Origin: Impatiens glandulifera
Taxonomy: Eukaryota > Streptophyta > Magnoliopsida > Ericales > Balsaminaceae
Reading direction: 5' to 3'
NCBI RefSeq assembly: GCF_907164915.1
Contig: NC_061864.1
Location: 5,043,389-5,107,388 of the forward strand
Length of the DNA stretch: 64,000 bases
Part shown: positions 1 to 12,240 of the stretch, piece after piece
Layout: each line of letters opens with the position of its first letter
Position numbering within the stretch: position 1 is the first letter of the stretch
The notes under the pieces: model-generated
Seen by the model: only the letters and a program-made list of their open reading frames with translations
Databases searched by the model: none
What the model was told of the DNA's origin: nothing
Translations under genes and position numbers: made by a program

Positions 1-15
1 GTGCATCCATCATCC

Positions 16-414
16 ATGGTTTCTTCTTCTTCCAAGAGTGCTTTGTTTCTCCTTTGCACTCTACTTTTTGCATGTGTCCTTCTAGCATCATCATCATCTG
101 TTGAACCTAGTACCACTTCGACTCACCAGACAGGTCAGTTTTATGGTTTTTGAGTTTGTATTTGCATATAATATTATGTTCTCATGAAAAAAAAAATCTG
201 TTTTGATTTGAATTATTAATAATGTATGGATGATATTAATGGTGCAGAGGCAAATATGGCGTCGGGTGGTGAAGGCGTGGAGGTAGAGACGACGAGTGAC
301 AAAACTGGAGAATCAAAACAACAACAAAGACGTCCATGCCGTCCCGGTTTTTATTGTTGTAAGTTTATAGGTTCCAACTTGTGTACCAAGTGCTGCCGAG
401 ACCACACAACCTAG
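16..414 (+). CDS. Small secreted cysteine-rich peptide (two exons)
   Basis: Exons 16-133 and 248-414, intron 134-247 (GT...AG), giving about 94 residues. The N-terminus is a clear signal peptide: a Ser/Lys start, then the hydrophobic run ALFLLCTLLFACVLLAS. A spacer rich in Ser, Thr, Glu and Gln follows, then a basic QRRP stretch and a C-terminal six-cysteine module, CRPGFYCCKFIGSNLCTKCC (C-x5-CC-x8-C-x2-CC), before the stop at 412-414. Six cysteines could form three disulfides, as in secreted antimicrobial or signalling peptides, but I do not recognise the family. The ATG at 16 is close to the window edge, so an upstream exon cannot be excluded. AATAAA-like signals follow at about 433 and 489. 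The gene model is inferred from splice sites and the signal peptide; the function is unknown. Confidence 0.72.
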
Positions 415-722
415 CTAGGATCTTGCCAACTAAATAAATAAATTACAAGAATCTTGTAATAATATCTGGGCTAGCTTTTTATATGTATTAATAAAATATA
501 TATATAGCAATTCCATGCTTGCTTAGTTGCACGTTAATGTGGATGTTGTTATTTGGAATAAAATGGCTCAGATCATGTTATATGTTTAACTTTTTATCTT
601 TTAATTAATTATGGTCCTTTATTGAGATATGTTGGAAAGGAATTAAAAGGGTGATACATATATAATTATTAATTAATCAAATGGAATGCATATATATTAA
701 AAAAAAATCACAAAAACTGATT

Positions 723-793
723 GCGTCTGCCGGGAGTCGAACCCGGGTCTATTGCTTGGAAGGCAATTATCCTAACCGTTGGACTACAAACGC
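723..793 (-). tRNA. tRNA-Gly (anticodon UCC)
   Basis: Read on the minus strand, this 71-nt sequence folds as a standard cloverleaf. The acceptor stem GCGTTTG/CAGACGC has one G-T wobble. The A box is TAGTCCAACGG, the anticodon stem ATTGC/GCAAT encloses CTTCCAA (anticodon TCC), and the B box is GGTTCGACTCC. There is no intron. It lies between the cysteine-rich peptide gene and the phytolongin promoter, on the opposite strand to both. Confidence 0.95.
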
Positions 794-978
794 TTATTGA
801 TTAGAAAAATATATTATTGATTATACATAATAATGTTTAAACATATTTAGTTTTAACTTATCAACTGCAGAACACGTTAAGCCTACAAATTAACTTGGAA
901 TTAGGTCACGCACGCATTATATAGAGAGGCATCGACTATATATATATTAATAGTGTCTGGTAATGGGGACAAGTTCAT

Positions 979-986
979 TTATATAT
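979..986 (+). promoter_or_regulatory. Probable TATA box of the phytolongin gene
   Basis: A TATATAT run at 979-986 lies about 30 bp before a pyrimidine-rich stretch (1010-1080) typical of a plant 5' UTR. The leader then appears to contain an intron, 1156-1320 (GTAAG...TTGCAG), before the ATG at 1453. A second TATATAG at 918-924 is an alternative. This is inference from spacing only. Confidence 0.4.
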
Positions 987-1452
987 GATGGGAATTTGCC
1001 AACTTGACAGTCCTTCTTCTTCTTCATCTTCTCCTCTTCCCATACTAATAATAAAGACTCCACCTTTTTCTCTCCACACCCGTCTCTGTCTTCTTCATCT
1101 TATTCTGCAAAGAATTTCTCATCTGCCCATTTCGATATTGCTTGCTTCACAATTGGTAAGTTCATCCACACTTTTCTTCTATGCCAAAACTTCATCTACT
1201 TTCCGTTGACCTTAAATTTCCATTGATCCGTCTCTTCTTACTTTAATTTTTTCATCAGATTTGCCACCATCAAACGCGTTATCATCACTTAATATTAGGG
1301 TTTTTTCTTTTTCATTGCAGGGACTTAGATACGACTCATGATTGACTTCATGCTTGAATTTTTATCTGAATTATGTTTCCCCCCTTTGGTATATATAGAA
1401 CTTAATTGATTGAAATATTGGATCTTGAGAGTTACTGTCTCTGTTTTAAACG

Positions 1453-2262
1453 ATGGGTTCAATGCAAAATACTGTCTTTTACTGCTGTGTATTGAAGGGA
1501 GATCAAATTGTGTATACTTACAACAGTAATGGAGATCCTGAAATTGAAAAGCTAGCTTCATTGTGCTTAGAAAGGATTCCTTCCTTTCATAAATGGTATT
1601 TTCAGACTATGAACCATAAGACTTTCGGGTTTCTAATGGAAGAGAATTACGTTTACTTTACAATTGCAGACCAGGGTCTTGGTAATTCCGGTGTTCACAG
1701 CTTCTTAAAACATGTTATGGAGGAATTCAGAAAGGCTTCCAAGAAGGGTACTTTGAGAAGAACAATGTCTAATGTTAATTCTCACGCCTTACAAGAACAG
1801 TTACTTCCAGTAGTCCATAGATTGATCGCCTCGTTGGAGAAGGTTTCCCAGAATAGAACTGAATGGCCAACCGAGGCTCTGTCAAGTGACAATAATGCAA
1901 ATGGAAGACAAAACGAGACAGCTGTTTCTACGAAAATGCCTTTGTTGGGTAGGCCAGGGAAACATGAGAAAAGGAAGATGAAGGATCATCATCATCATAT
2001 GATTGGTATAAGAGACATTGAATTAGAGGATAGAGGAATCGCAATAGAGAACAGTTCTGGATCGACAGACAGTAGTAGTGGCCAGAGTGGACCGTTACAG
2101 AAGGAGTCGAGTTTGAGGAGGAGCTTGTCGGGTGGTAGCCAAAATGCTAGGAGGAAATGGTGCAGGCAAGTGAGGATTATTCTTGCAATTGATGCTGGTT
2201 TATGTTTGATAATGTTGGTTGTCTGGTTGGTGGTTTGTCGTGGTATTCAATGTCTCAGATGA
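1453..2262 (+). CDS. Phytolongin (longin-domain R-SNARE-like protein, Phyl1 type)
   Basis: Single coding exon of 269 residues. Residues 1 to about 120 form a longin domain (start MGSMQNTVFYCCVLKGDQIV; later FHKWYFQTMNHKTFGFLMEE and YFTIADQGLGNSGVHSFL). The middle, about 125-235, is the polar 'phyl' region in place of a SNARE motif; it includes a His-rich KDHHHHM and a Ser-rich tract. The C-terminus is a membrane anchor at about 242-262 (IILAIDAGLCLIMLVVWLVV) with a short CRGIQCLR tail. Phytolongins are land-plant proteins related to VAMP7 that lost the SNARE helix and sit on secretory-pathway membranes. Length and order fit Phyl1.1/Phyl1.2. ATG 1453 is the first in frame, and the 5' leader probably carries an intron at 1156-1320. 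Confidence 0.9.
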   Translation: MGSMQNTVFYCCVLKGDQIVYTYNSNGDPEIEKLASLCLERIPSFHKWYFQTMNHKTFGFLMEENYVYFTIADQGLGNSGVHSFLKHVMEEFRKASKKGTLRRTMSNVNSHALQEQLLPVVHRLIASLEKVSQNRTEWPTEALSSDNNANGRQNETAVSTKMPLLGRPGKHEKRKMKDHHHHMIGIRDIELEDRGIAIENSSGSTDSSSGQSGPLQKESSLRRSLSGGSQNARRKWCRQVRIILAIDAGLCLIMLVVWLVVCRGIQCLR

Positions 2263-2845
2263 AATTTTCTATAAACACGAGCTCCTATAAAACCTGTTTG
2301 CAAAATCTAATCCAATTATGAGTAACCTTGTACAGCTCCCTTATACTTGTAATTTCGTGAAATGCATTTTGTGTTTGAAAATGTAAACTTTTCATTTGAT
2401 CGTGGTAATTTGTTTCTGTTTCCATTATTCTCTAGATAAACTGATCAGTTCATTTTCTGCAAGATGATGATAATAATATTAATGTGTTATTTGTTGCTTT
2501 GTCCAAAGAATGTGTACCAACATGTTTTTTTTTTGGTTTTGTCTGAATTTGAATTTATATCTTCTAGAGACAATGTATTGACAATTTCTAGTCTGACTTC
2601 AAATGTCTATCTAGTAACAAAATTTATAAGGAAAAATGTAAATATGCAAAAATCCTTGCTTTAATGCAAAATACTGTGCTTGTAAATAAATATCATTGTT
2701 GAAAGTTGAAACATGACAATTGCTATTGCAATGTGTTTGGGTCCTTTGAAATAAAAAAATAAAAATTGACAACTCGAGAAAGAAAAACAATGGAGCAAAA
2801 TCTCGGGGTTAAGTTTATCGTTTCCTAGTCCTCTTTACGGATGAT

Positions 2846-4737
2846 TCACCGTATGGATCCTTCCGATATGGATGAAACTTTGCATACACCAGCCGATGTA
2901 GTGAAAGGGAGGTCTTTGAAGCAAGCAACAAGTCCCTTATCTGTGTGCAAGTCAGGTTGAATTGTTTCCCAGACCTTCTTCTTTGGGTTAAGAACATCAT
3001 CTGGCTTCCCTTCAAAACCCAGAAATTTGATCCTCTCACCAATAGCAGCAGATTCGGGTGGCTCAACCAATTCAACCTGAGAATAATACAAGACATAATT
3101 TAGGGTCTGTTTGATGAGAATTATTTGAATTTAATGAACCTTGTTTGATGTGGGTTATTTCAAATAACCCATTATTCAATCATCAATCTCATCATTCAAA
3201 TAATTAACCAAGATATTTAACCCTCACATTGCCAATCACCTCTACCTCATCAATCATATTATTCAAAATATCAACACACACTATTTCTTTTATAAAAAAT
3301 ATTTTTCATTATATATTTATACCCCAATGTCTTTTTACCCAAATAGCCCACTTTTTAAAAACCTTATTTGGAAATAACCTACTGGTTATCCAAATAACCC
3401 AAAATCTAAAAAGACATAATTTTATTGTCTAAAACATTCCAAAATGTTAAACATAAATATGATATTCTAGTCACTTGTTTCATCAAACAAGTTTTCTTAA
3501 CAAAAATAACCGATGATATTGAAAAAAAAAAAACTACATCAAACAAACCATATTATGTTTTGGAATTTTGGAGCATCTCTATGAATCCTACATCTAGAAT
3601 ACTTACTTTAGTCTGATCTGCACTTGAAGCAGCCAGAACCATGGCTTGTGATTTTATACCACGCATTGTAGCTGGCTTGAGGTTGCACAAAACACAGACC
3701 TTACGATTCTGTTAACGAAAACAAACCAAACATTTGAACACTTGAATCAGCTTCCAAAACAACAGAAAAGAAGAGAATGTTAGGTAAATGAAGAATATCT
3801 AAACGCGATACCTGCATTTCTTCTAGAGAAATGTACTTAACGAGCCCACTAACAACAGTGCGAGGTTGTGCTTCACCTACATCAATCTCTTCCACATATA
3901 AAGAGTCAGCATCAGGGTGTTTCTGAACTTTTGTAATAAGTCCAACACGGATATCAAGCCTGCTGATTGAAATTTCGGCTTCGGCTGGGGCTGACTTAGA
4001 CTTGGACTCAGCAGCAGGTTTTGCTGCCCGTTGTTTCTTTCCATTTCCATCTGTTGAAGTATTGGGATAATACTGTAAGTAAGCTGACGTTATGGATCAG
4101 TTCTAATGGACAATGTCCAAATAGCTGTTTCAATAACATTTACTATTAAACTAATCAAAGCTTTTCGCAGTTAGCAAAAACTAGAGATTAAAAAGTACTC
4201 ACTGGTAAAATATTTCAAACTAGGTTATCGAATAAAAACATCTTTCTTTCCTTAGATCTTTGTTTTATTGGATAATACTTGAGACAGTGTATGATAACAC
4301 TTAATCTAAATAATTAAATGCTTATTGAAATAAGTTCATTTAACTGATATTTAAAATCACTATTTAGATTCAACTCAAATTAGGCTAAAATATTGGCTTA
4401 ATTCTATAATACAAGTGACTTAACAAGGAATATAATTAAATGATAGAAAATACAACTTTAACCCTTAGAAATTAATCAAATTAAGTCACTAAAGGGGGTC
4501 AAAAAGTCTTCTCGACATTAGTTTCACATTTTATCAAATCAAGTACTTCAAATTCAGATATTTAATTTGTTAAATTAGCATTTATTTTTCAAACCAGTTA
4601 TAACTAATTTGGAAGTTAAAATCCATTTTAAAGCACTCAACACTTCATTTTTAGTTTTTATCAAACACACTTAGTGTTATCCAATAAAATCATTTTTTTT
4701 CTTGGATCTTTGCTATATATTAGATAACACTTGGTAG

Positions 4738-4802
<65 letters not shown>

Positions 4803-7800
4803 AATCAATGAAAATTTGGTTAAATCTCCATAAATGATCATTCAATATACTATTTATGATGATCAGCAAGAAGAACTACATGCACCAAGACACCAAAGCG
4901 ATAACAATTAACTAGACAGCCACTTAAAACATGTCAGCAAGTAAGACTTGAGGCTCACACTTGATGTCATTCAAACCCTTGTTGAAAACCAGATGGAACA
5001 ATTAAAACATCAAAATTCTTATAGATGATGCAATTGAATGAAGGGATTCCTACAAGCAGCAATAGAATAAGATAGAAGCACACTTAAGTAACCTGAAATT
5101 CCTGTCCTCTTTAATTGATCGTTTATCTTTTTGGTATCAGCTTCTGCTTTCAAAATCCTATCAGCCTGACTTCCAGAGAATTTTTGCCTGAAAAACTCCA
5201 CCTCTTCATCTTTCTGCCAAAGAAACAATTTGTTATGATAAATTCTATATTAGCAAATTAAATTAAAGACCATAAAACTTCTTGAAAAGAAATGATACGA
5301 ACCAATTCCTTAAACAATGGTTCTGGTGTTCCAATTTTGTGGCCAGCGGGTAGGAACTCCCAAGGTTTCCTTGCCTTCTCAACGTCTTTTTTCTTATCAG
5401 AAAGCGATAGTTGTGCTTCAAGAGGCAAATTGAGCTGCTTAAGAACCTACCACCACACAAAATGAAGAAGTTGACAATTGAAAGAGTAGACAAACCTGAA
5501 GATTCTAGATGTTAAATTTACTAGAAAAAACTATATTACCTCTACAGAAAAGGAAGGCATAAAAGGTTCTAAGAGACATGCAAGGAGGTACACTAATCCA
5601 GCTGAAGTTCTCATGACTATTGAACAAGAAGGTTTGTCTTCTTTGAACAATTTCCAGAATTTGCTCTCCTGTAGAGTAAGAATTCATTTTAAGAAATGTT
5701 TGAGAAATAATCAAATGTCAGGGTTGTTAAATGAGAATTTGAGGTAGATCCAGACCACAAACTGCAAATAAATTTAATTTCTTTTTTGTCTTGCTAAGTT
5801 TTGTTTCCAAACGACCTCATATGGATCCCACACGTCCAACAAGATATTTGAATAAAAAAGTGTTCCAAATGAGGCCAATTAAACGGATGATATCAAACTT
5901 ACTTGTAGATATGCATTTCCCTCACCAGAAATGCTCATGGCAATCTTCAAACCTTGCTTCAGTTTAACCTGTGGAAAATGTCAAATAGAAGGCTTAGAAC
6001 GACAAAACATGGTTCTTTGTTCTTAATTACAAAGACAACACATGTCCATCAGTCACCTTCTCCATAGCTTCCACATACTGCTCTACTAAATCACCAACTT
6101 TTTCTCCAAAGGTTTTAGTTAAGAGATGTGATTCCACTTCTGGAGAATCAGGAATTATGGAGCCATATCCTGCACCTCTATTTTCTTCAGAATCTGCCAG
6201 GATATAATGATATTCCATCAGCACGAGATTCAATGAAAATGAACAAACATGAAGCCAAACTGGTACAGAAAAACAAAACTATATAATTTAAAGATGAAAG
6301 GTAGTATAAAAATCGAATAATGTTGACAGGTGTGATTGGGAAATAGAATCTAAGAGTGTGATGTCAATTAGAATAAAAGCAAAATAATCCATTAAGAAAC
6401 CACACAATGTAGAACAGAGATACACTAAAAAATTGGTAGAAAGATTTCTCAATGCACAAACAATTAGGTGCAAGCTCAGACAGAATTTTAGAGGCAGAAG
6501 AAAATAACCCAGATAACGGTCTGTTCATTATCAACCTTTTATCACGTTACATCATGATTTTAAAATTCTAAATTTGTTATGTTTGTGAAAATTCACATGA
6601 TCGAATAAATAATCTGATCAATGTCCAAAATATAATCTAATCATGCTGGTGAAAAAAATCTCTGTACCAAATAAAGCAAAAATTTACACTATAATTTGGA
6701 ATAATGATCTAAATCTAATTTATATAACAGATGAAGAAACAAAAGTCACATTATAATCTGGATCAGAATCCAAAAACTAATTTGCCGATGATCTAAAAAA
6801 TACTTATACCAAACAAAAAAGAACACTTTAAAATTTAACTTGGCGATTTTCCAATACTAGTTTTCAAATAGGCTCAACATGAGAACCATTTGTCCTGGCA
6901 AGTATAATATTAATGACTGTATAGAACATAATCAGAATAGCTTATACATAATTAAAAATAGAACATCACAATTCAGCAGAAAACCAAACCTGGGGGAAAC
7001 ATGAGCATGTTGAAGATGAAAAGGGGAAATGTACAGTCATATAAGCTCCAAATTTTATCATGTCTTTGTAATAACATGGTTTGAGTAGTTGCAAGCTAAT
7101 CTTGAAATAGGAAGCAATAAGCCTGTCAGTTACCTGGATTCTTAGCAATGAAGCTCAGGACACGATTGATGAAATTGCCTAAATTGTTCAGCAGCTCACT
7201 GTTTAGCTTTGCTTGCAAATCAGTCCATGTAAATAACGTGTCTGATATCTGATAATCGATACCATAAGTATTAGGAAAGACAAAATTATGAATATGAGTA
7301 ATAAATTACACTTCTCATTTGCGACAGATGTGCAAGGTTTAATGGAAGGAGAGATGCTCACTCATAAACAAAATTGGTAGCATAGAAACGGCATTACCTC
7401 GGGCCGATTTGTTAGTAAGTAATATCTCCATACTTCCACAGGAATTTTTGTATCCTTTGCATCATTTCCAAACACACCAACTCCCTTGCTCTTTGAGAAT
7501 TTCCCTACACAAAGAATCAAAAATGTAAAATATAAGCAAGTAAGGAAGTGCTAATAAATCTATAAGAACATATATGAAGAAGTAGTTTGTTTTGGCTAAC
7601 CTGATTCATAGTTCAAGTACTCGGTAACACTAATCGTTTTCATCAAAGTCCAATTTTCACCGGTACCAAGAAGTGTTGATGGAAACATAACCTGTAACAA
7701 ACCCAGGTAACAAAAACATTGAAGTTCCATCCCCATAAATATAATATAAATTACTCAGAAGACATTAGCATGCTGTCAAAAGGATTAGATAAGACTTTTA

Positions 7801-10199
7801 GAAATCAATGACAAAGAAACTATAGAGAATATAGGATTTGGTGTTTTGTTTGTTGGGGGGAAAGGAGGTGTTGAAAATGCTAGAAGGGGAAAATATTAGC
7901 AACTCCCATAAGAAGGAGCATTAATTATTCATGTAGTATCTTCCATGGACATATCTCATTTAAAATAAAATGAACCACCAGAGTGTTTCTGACACTCATA
8001 ACCACTTGTAGTAACCTGCTTCTGTAAGAAATGCACAAACTAGACACAATGAAGAATAGAAAAATATTGAAGCACTTACTGTGTGGAATGGAACATTATC
8101 CTTTCCCATAAATTGATAAAGCTCCACATTTTCAGGATTTTTCCACCATTTCTCCCACTCAGCAGTGTAGCATGAAGTGATTGACACATATCCAATAGGT
8201 GCATCAAACCAAACATAAAATACCTGATAATCAAGATTTTCAACAAAAATGAGGATTTACGCAACTGCATAAGTTTAATTCAGGTACACTAATCACTAAG
8301 ATAGTTTGCAAATCAATAACCTAATAAGCGTTACACCTTTACAACCAACCTTCTCCTTGAATTTCTCAAGTGGAACAGGAACACCCCATTTCAAATCCCT
8401 AGTAATACATCTTTGTTTCAACCCTTCTCTCAGCCATGCATTAGTTGCTTGAATTGCATTTTGACTCCAAAGCCCAGCTACTGACATGTGGTTTATATAC
8501 TCTTCCAACTTGTCCTTCAGTTGAGGGAGGTCAAGAAACAAGTGGTCTGTATCACGAATGTGTGGCGTTGTGTGGCAAACCTATTCACAACAGATATACC
8601 AAATTTTAGAAATCCAAATCCAAGGCACAGCTTCCAAAAGAGAAGCCCCGTATTCAATTTCAAGAAGAAGAAAATATAACAAATTAGAAACAAACATAAA
8701 GTAAAAAAATAACCAATTGGGAATGAGTTTTGTGAAATGTTGAAATAAGTGTTATTGTATTACTTTGTGGAAAACATTAAACTTTTAAGTAGATAGAAGT
8801 TTCCCTTTGCTGGACAAGATTTAACTTTTAAGTTAGGCCAACATTTGAAGTGTAATACCTTGCATCTAGGGTCAATGAGCTCTGTGGGATTTAAAAGCTT
8901 TCCACACTTCTCACACTGATCTCCACGTGCAGAATCATAGCCACAATCTTTTGTTGGACAAGAGCCTTCCACAAATCGGTCAGCTAAGAATCTTTGACAT
9001 GTTTCACAAAATAACTGCATATGAGCATTCAATTAAATGAGTTACAATCATATGGTGATAATTATGAGCTATGAAAGGTATAGCTTATAGCTTACCAATG
9101 AAAATTGGATCAAAAGAATAACCCACACGACTTGCATAATAAAGGATATCACAGAATATGAAGCCAATCTTTTCAAAATAATAATAATTATATAAAGGCA
9201 ATAATGTACCTGCTGCATGGTATTCTCTATAAGCCAATTGTTATCCAAAAGTTTCTTGAAGATCGCTTGGCAAACATCAGTCTGTTGTGGAGTAGAGGTG
9301 CGACCAAACTCATCAAAGCTGATATTAAACCATTTATAGATGTCCCTGTGAATCGCATGGTATCTGCAAGGAATTGAAAGGTTAAAAGTATGCAATGGCC
9401 TTTTGAGAAACCAAATGCCCCATGTATAACATGAATTTTCATAGAACCTTCAGTAATTTGACCCTGACTTTCCATTTACACTATTTCTTTTATGTTCCTT
9501 TTCTTACTTAACTACACCATTCTTACATATACCAATGCAGTCAAATTCCTGTAACTGAATTTGGAAAATAGTAACACCTACATTTTCTGTCAAAAAAATT
9601 AACTTGAAGTAGAAAATGGACTTCAATAACATGTTATTTGTATTAGTTGGTCTGGCTATATTCCATGTCTCCCGAATAAATAAATAAAAACAGTATCCAT
9701 GAAACTGGAACATCAATCACTAAATATGGAGTAGCTGAAGGAGATAGGTTACATTGTTCATTTCCTCAATTGAGTGCCATCATTTTAACTGGGAATTTCA
9801 CAATGCAAAAAAAGTAACAAAATTCACAAGCTTAGAATGAAAAGGCTCGTACTTGTCACATATCTGTTGGGGTGTGCAATTCTCCTCCATGGCCTTCGTT
9901 TCAGTTGCAGTCCCATATTCATCAGTCCCGCAGACGTAAATCACATTGTAGCCTCGGAGCCGGCAGAAGCGTGCATAAACATCAGCGCTCAGAACACCTA
10001 TCATATAATGGAAAGTAAATACAGGACTTCAACTCAGTTAAGTGATAGGGGATAGAAAAGAGAGCTTACAGCCAATTATGTTGCCAAGATGCGGAACATT
10101 GTTGACATAAGGTAAGGCGCTGGTGATGAGAATGTTCCGTTCGCCTGAAATAGGGAGCTTTGGTAGTTTCCGGTCGCTTCCGCTTGAAAGATCACCCAT
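2846..10199 (-). CDS. Methionine--tRNA ligase, cytosolic, with C-terminal EMAPII-like tRNA-binding domain
   Basis: Seventeen coding exons on the minus strand: 10199-10070, 9997-9853, 9363-9210, 9014-8859, 8580-8350, 8223-8080, 7691-7601, 7504-7398, 7248-7134, 6193-6057, 5968-5903, 5668-5540, 5446-5303, 5213-5093, 4050-3812, 3708-3607 and 3076-2846. Phases are consistent throughout and the total is 2442 nt (813 residues), close to the ~797 of the Arabidopsis cytosolic enzyme. It charges tRNA-Met. The class I HIGH-type motif is PHLGN (36-40) and the KMSKS-type motif is KFSKS (352-356). A zinc-knuckle insert has Cys at about 146, 149, 162, 167, 177 and 180. Exons 15-17 (from about residue 624) encode a C-terminal OB-fold tRNA-binding domain ([23 protein letters not shown]). 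The start is set by the only in-frame ATG; the frame opens further upstream but without an ATG, and a TATA-like element lies at about 10380. No organellar presequence is seen. Confidence 0.96.
3103..3411. mobile_element. MITE-like insertion in the penultimate MetRS intron
   Basis: The intron between the last two exons contains a block opening with GGGTCTGTTTGATGAGAAT, a typical terminus of plant hAT-type MITEs, and closing with GGTTATCCAAATAACCC. Inside are repeated pieces of the palindrome GGGTTATTTCAAATAACCC. A related arrangement (GATTTTGGGTTATTTAAATAA) occurs at about 63564 in opposite orientation. The termini are not convincing full inverted repeats, so the boundaries are approximate. 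Confidence 0.4.
4742..4797. repeat. (TA)n microsatellite in a MetRS intron
   Basis: About 28 uninterrupted TA units in the ~1-kb intron between coding exons 14 and 15 (4051-5092), by far the longest intron of the 3' half of this gene. Confidence 0.95.
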
Positions 10200-10379
10200 A
10201 ACGTGAAATCTAGGGTTTTCGGCCTCGATGATTACTGCGGAGATTCCAATTCGTGAAGAATGTAGGCTGAGCTTAGTTGAGAACTTGAGATAAAGGCTTG
10301 TTCTTGCGATATCAGAGTGTGGTGGCGGGGGTGACCAATTAGGGCAAAGCAAGGTGGGCTAATATTGGGCAATTTGTTG

Positions 10380-10387
10380 TTTATAGT
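10380..10387 (-). promoter_or_regulatory. Probable TATA box of the MetRS gene
   Basis: On the minus strand the sequence reads CACTATAAAC about 180 bp before the ATG. Transcription starting about 30 bp downstream would begin near 10350, giving a ~150-nt leader and agreeing with the ATG at 10199 as start. Positional inference. Confidence 0.4.
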
Positions 10388-12240
10388 GTAATAAAACTAT
10401 TAAAACTAATTTCGTGCATTATTTTCTTAGGAAAAAAATTATAAATACTGTTTTTTTTTTTTTTTAATTATCAAGATTTATTTTTGAAACAATAAATCTA
10501 TTTTTTATTCATCTATTAAATGGAAGATTGCAATTTGCAACCAAATAATGAAACTCATCTAAAAAAAATATCACAAGTTATGATATTAGTTTTCATAAAT
10601 TCTTCAAATAAAAATAAATAAGATCAAATTGAAATTGAAATGAAGGTAATGTCGGAATTTTTTGTATTATCTATTTTCGAGTCTTTTTGCGCATAGTTAA
10701 TTTCACTACAAAGTTTATAAATATATCTTTTAACATATAGTTTTTTTTATAATCTACCTTTTTCTCAAAATGTTTAATTTTCTTTAACATAAAAATGTTG
10801 ACTTTTGACATCTTATTCTTCAGCCTCTTAATGTTATCATTTTTCTTCTACTATTATTTTTATTTTTATTTTTTTTGTTGGATTAAATAATTATAAAAGA
10901 GGGGATATAACATTGTTTGAACAATTAAACCACCGCTTCGAACTCTAACTAAAAACATATAATTTGTCAAACATAAAGTTTTGATTAAAATAAATCATAT
11001 ATAAAATTATATTATATATTTATATATATATATATATATATATGATTTATTCAAATAAATGAACTAATTTGATTCAAACTCAAAACATATTAACTAATGT
11101 TATAATTAAAAAAATAACAATAATATTTTTTATAATAAACCAACTTAATTTTTATATTTTTATTTAATAATAAAATTTGTTTAAAATTGTTATTATATTT
11201 TTGTTGTACTTTAATTTTTTTTAATTAATTGTTTTAAAATATATTTATGAATTATTGGATGTATAAGTATAATATTCAAACCATTATAATTAAACCCACC
11301 AAATATTGAATACAATCAATTCGTAATTCGTCTTGTATATACAATTTTTTTAATCTTTTTTATGTATTAATTCCTTACCGCATGTATATATATCCTAGTC
11401 ACATATCAATTGTATCTCCAAATTCGGTACACACATTTCAGCAGAAATATCATCATCAGCGTTGCAATAAACTATTTAAGGTTATAATGAGTTAAAATAT
11501 ATATATATATTACTATCAAATCTTTGTGTATCCCAATCTTTAAAAAATATTAGTGTATTGTATTAATTGTTATGTGATTAGTAAGATGAATTTTATTTTA
11601 AATTATTTCTTATATATATTGAGTTCAAGCCTTTGTTAGTTCAATAAAAACAAATTAGTGCAAAATGAGGCCATGCATGATATATTATTGAAGAGCTAGG
11701 TTTTAAATGTACAAATTAAGTATAAACTTTTTAGTCACAAATAAAATTAACCAACATGATATTTTTTGTTGTTCTATTACTTTCTATTACAACATTTTTG
11801 TTTAGATGAAATGAATTTTAACCTTGAAGGACAAGTGTTTTTTGCCACCCAAATTTATTTATTGTAAGGATGGCTAGCATGACCCATTTTAATTGTAAGA
11901 ATCGAATATCAACCTATCTTTTAGATAAGATCATTGATATTTGAGTTACCAAACTTGAATTTGCTTCATCTAATTCGAGAAGTTTTCACTTGTAATGTAG
12001 AATCCAATAATTATTCCAAAATTTTACTTTCCTAAAGATTACTCTTTCAACAGCAATCTAGCTAGTATTAACATTATGATTATGATGATTCAATGAGCTA
12101 GCTAGTGAATAATTAATAACAATAACATAGCAAGCATACTAGTTATATTTAAGAAAGAACAAGGACAGAACATATTAGTACTAATTATAATATATATAAA
12201 CATAAGCAGATCAGTCATTGAATAAGTAACATGATGAAAA
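10388..12240. other. Intergenic AT-rich DNA, no gene seen
   Basis: Between the MetRS promoter and the 3' end of the RNA-binding-protein gene I see only AT-rich sequence with short (TA)n runs (about 11025-11043 and 11497-11510). No ORF with recognisable content and no element with clear termini was found. Confidence 0.6.

Noticed and set aside
10200..10352. Open upstream extension of MetRS that resembles an organellar transit peptide
   Set aside because: The frame is open and rich in Ser, Arg and Leu, but it has no ATG (the first codon of the open frame is TTG) and begins at the predicted transcription start. It is treated as 5' UTR.
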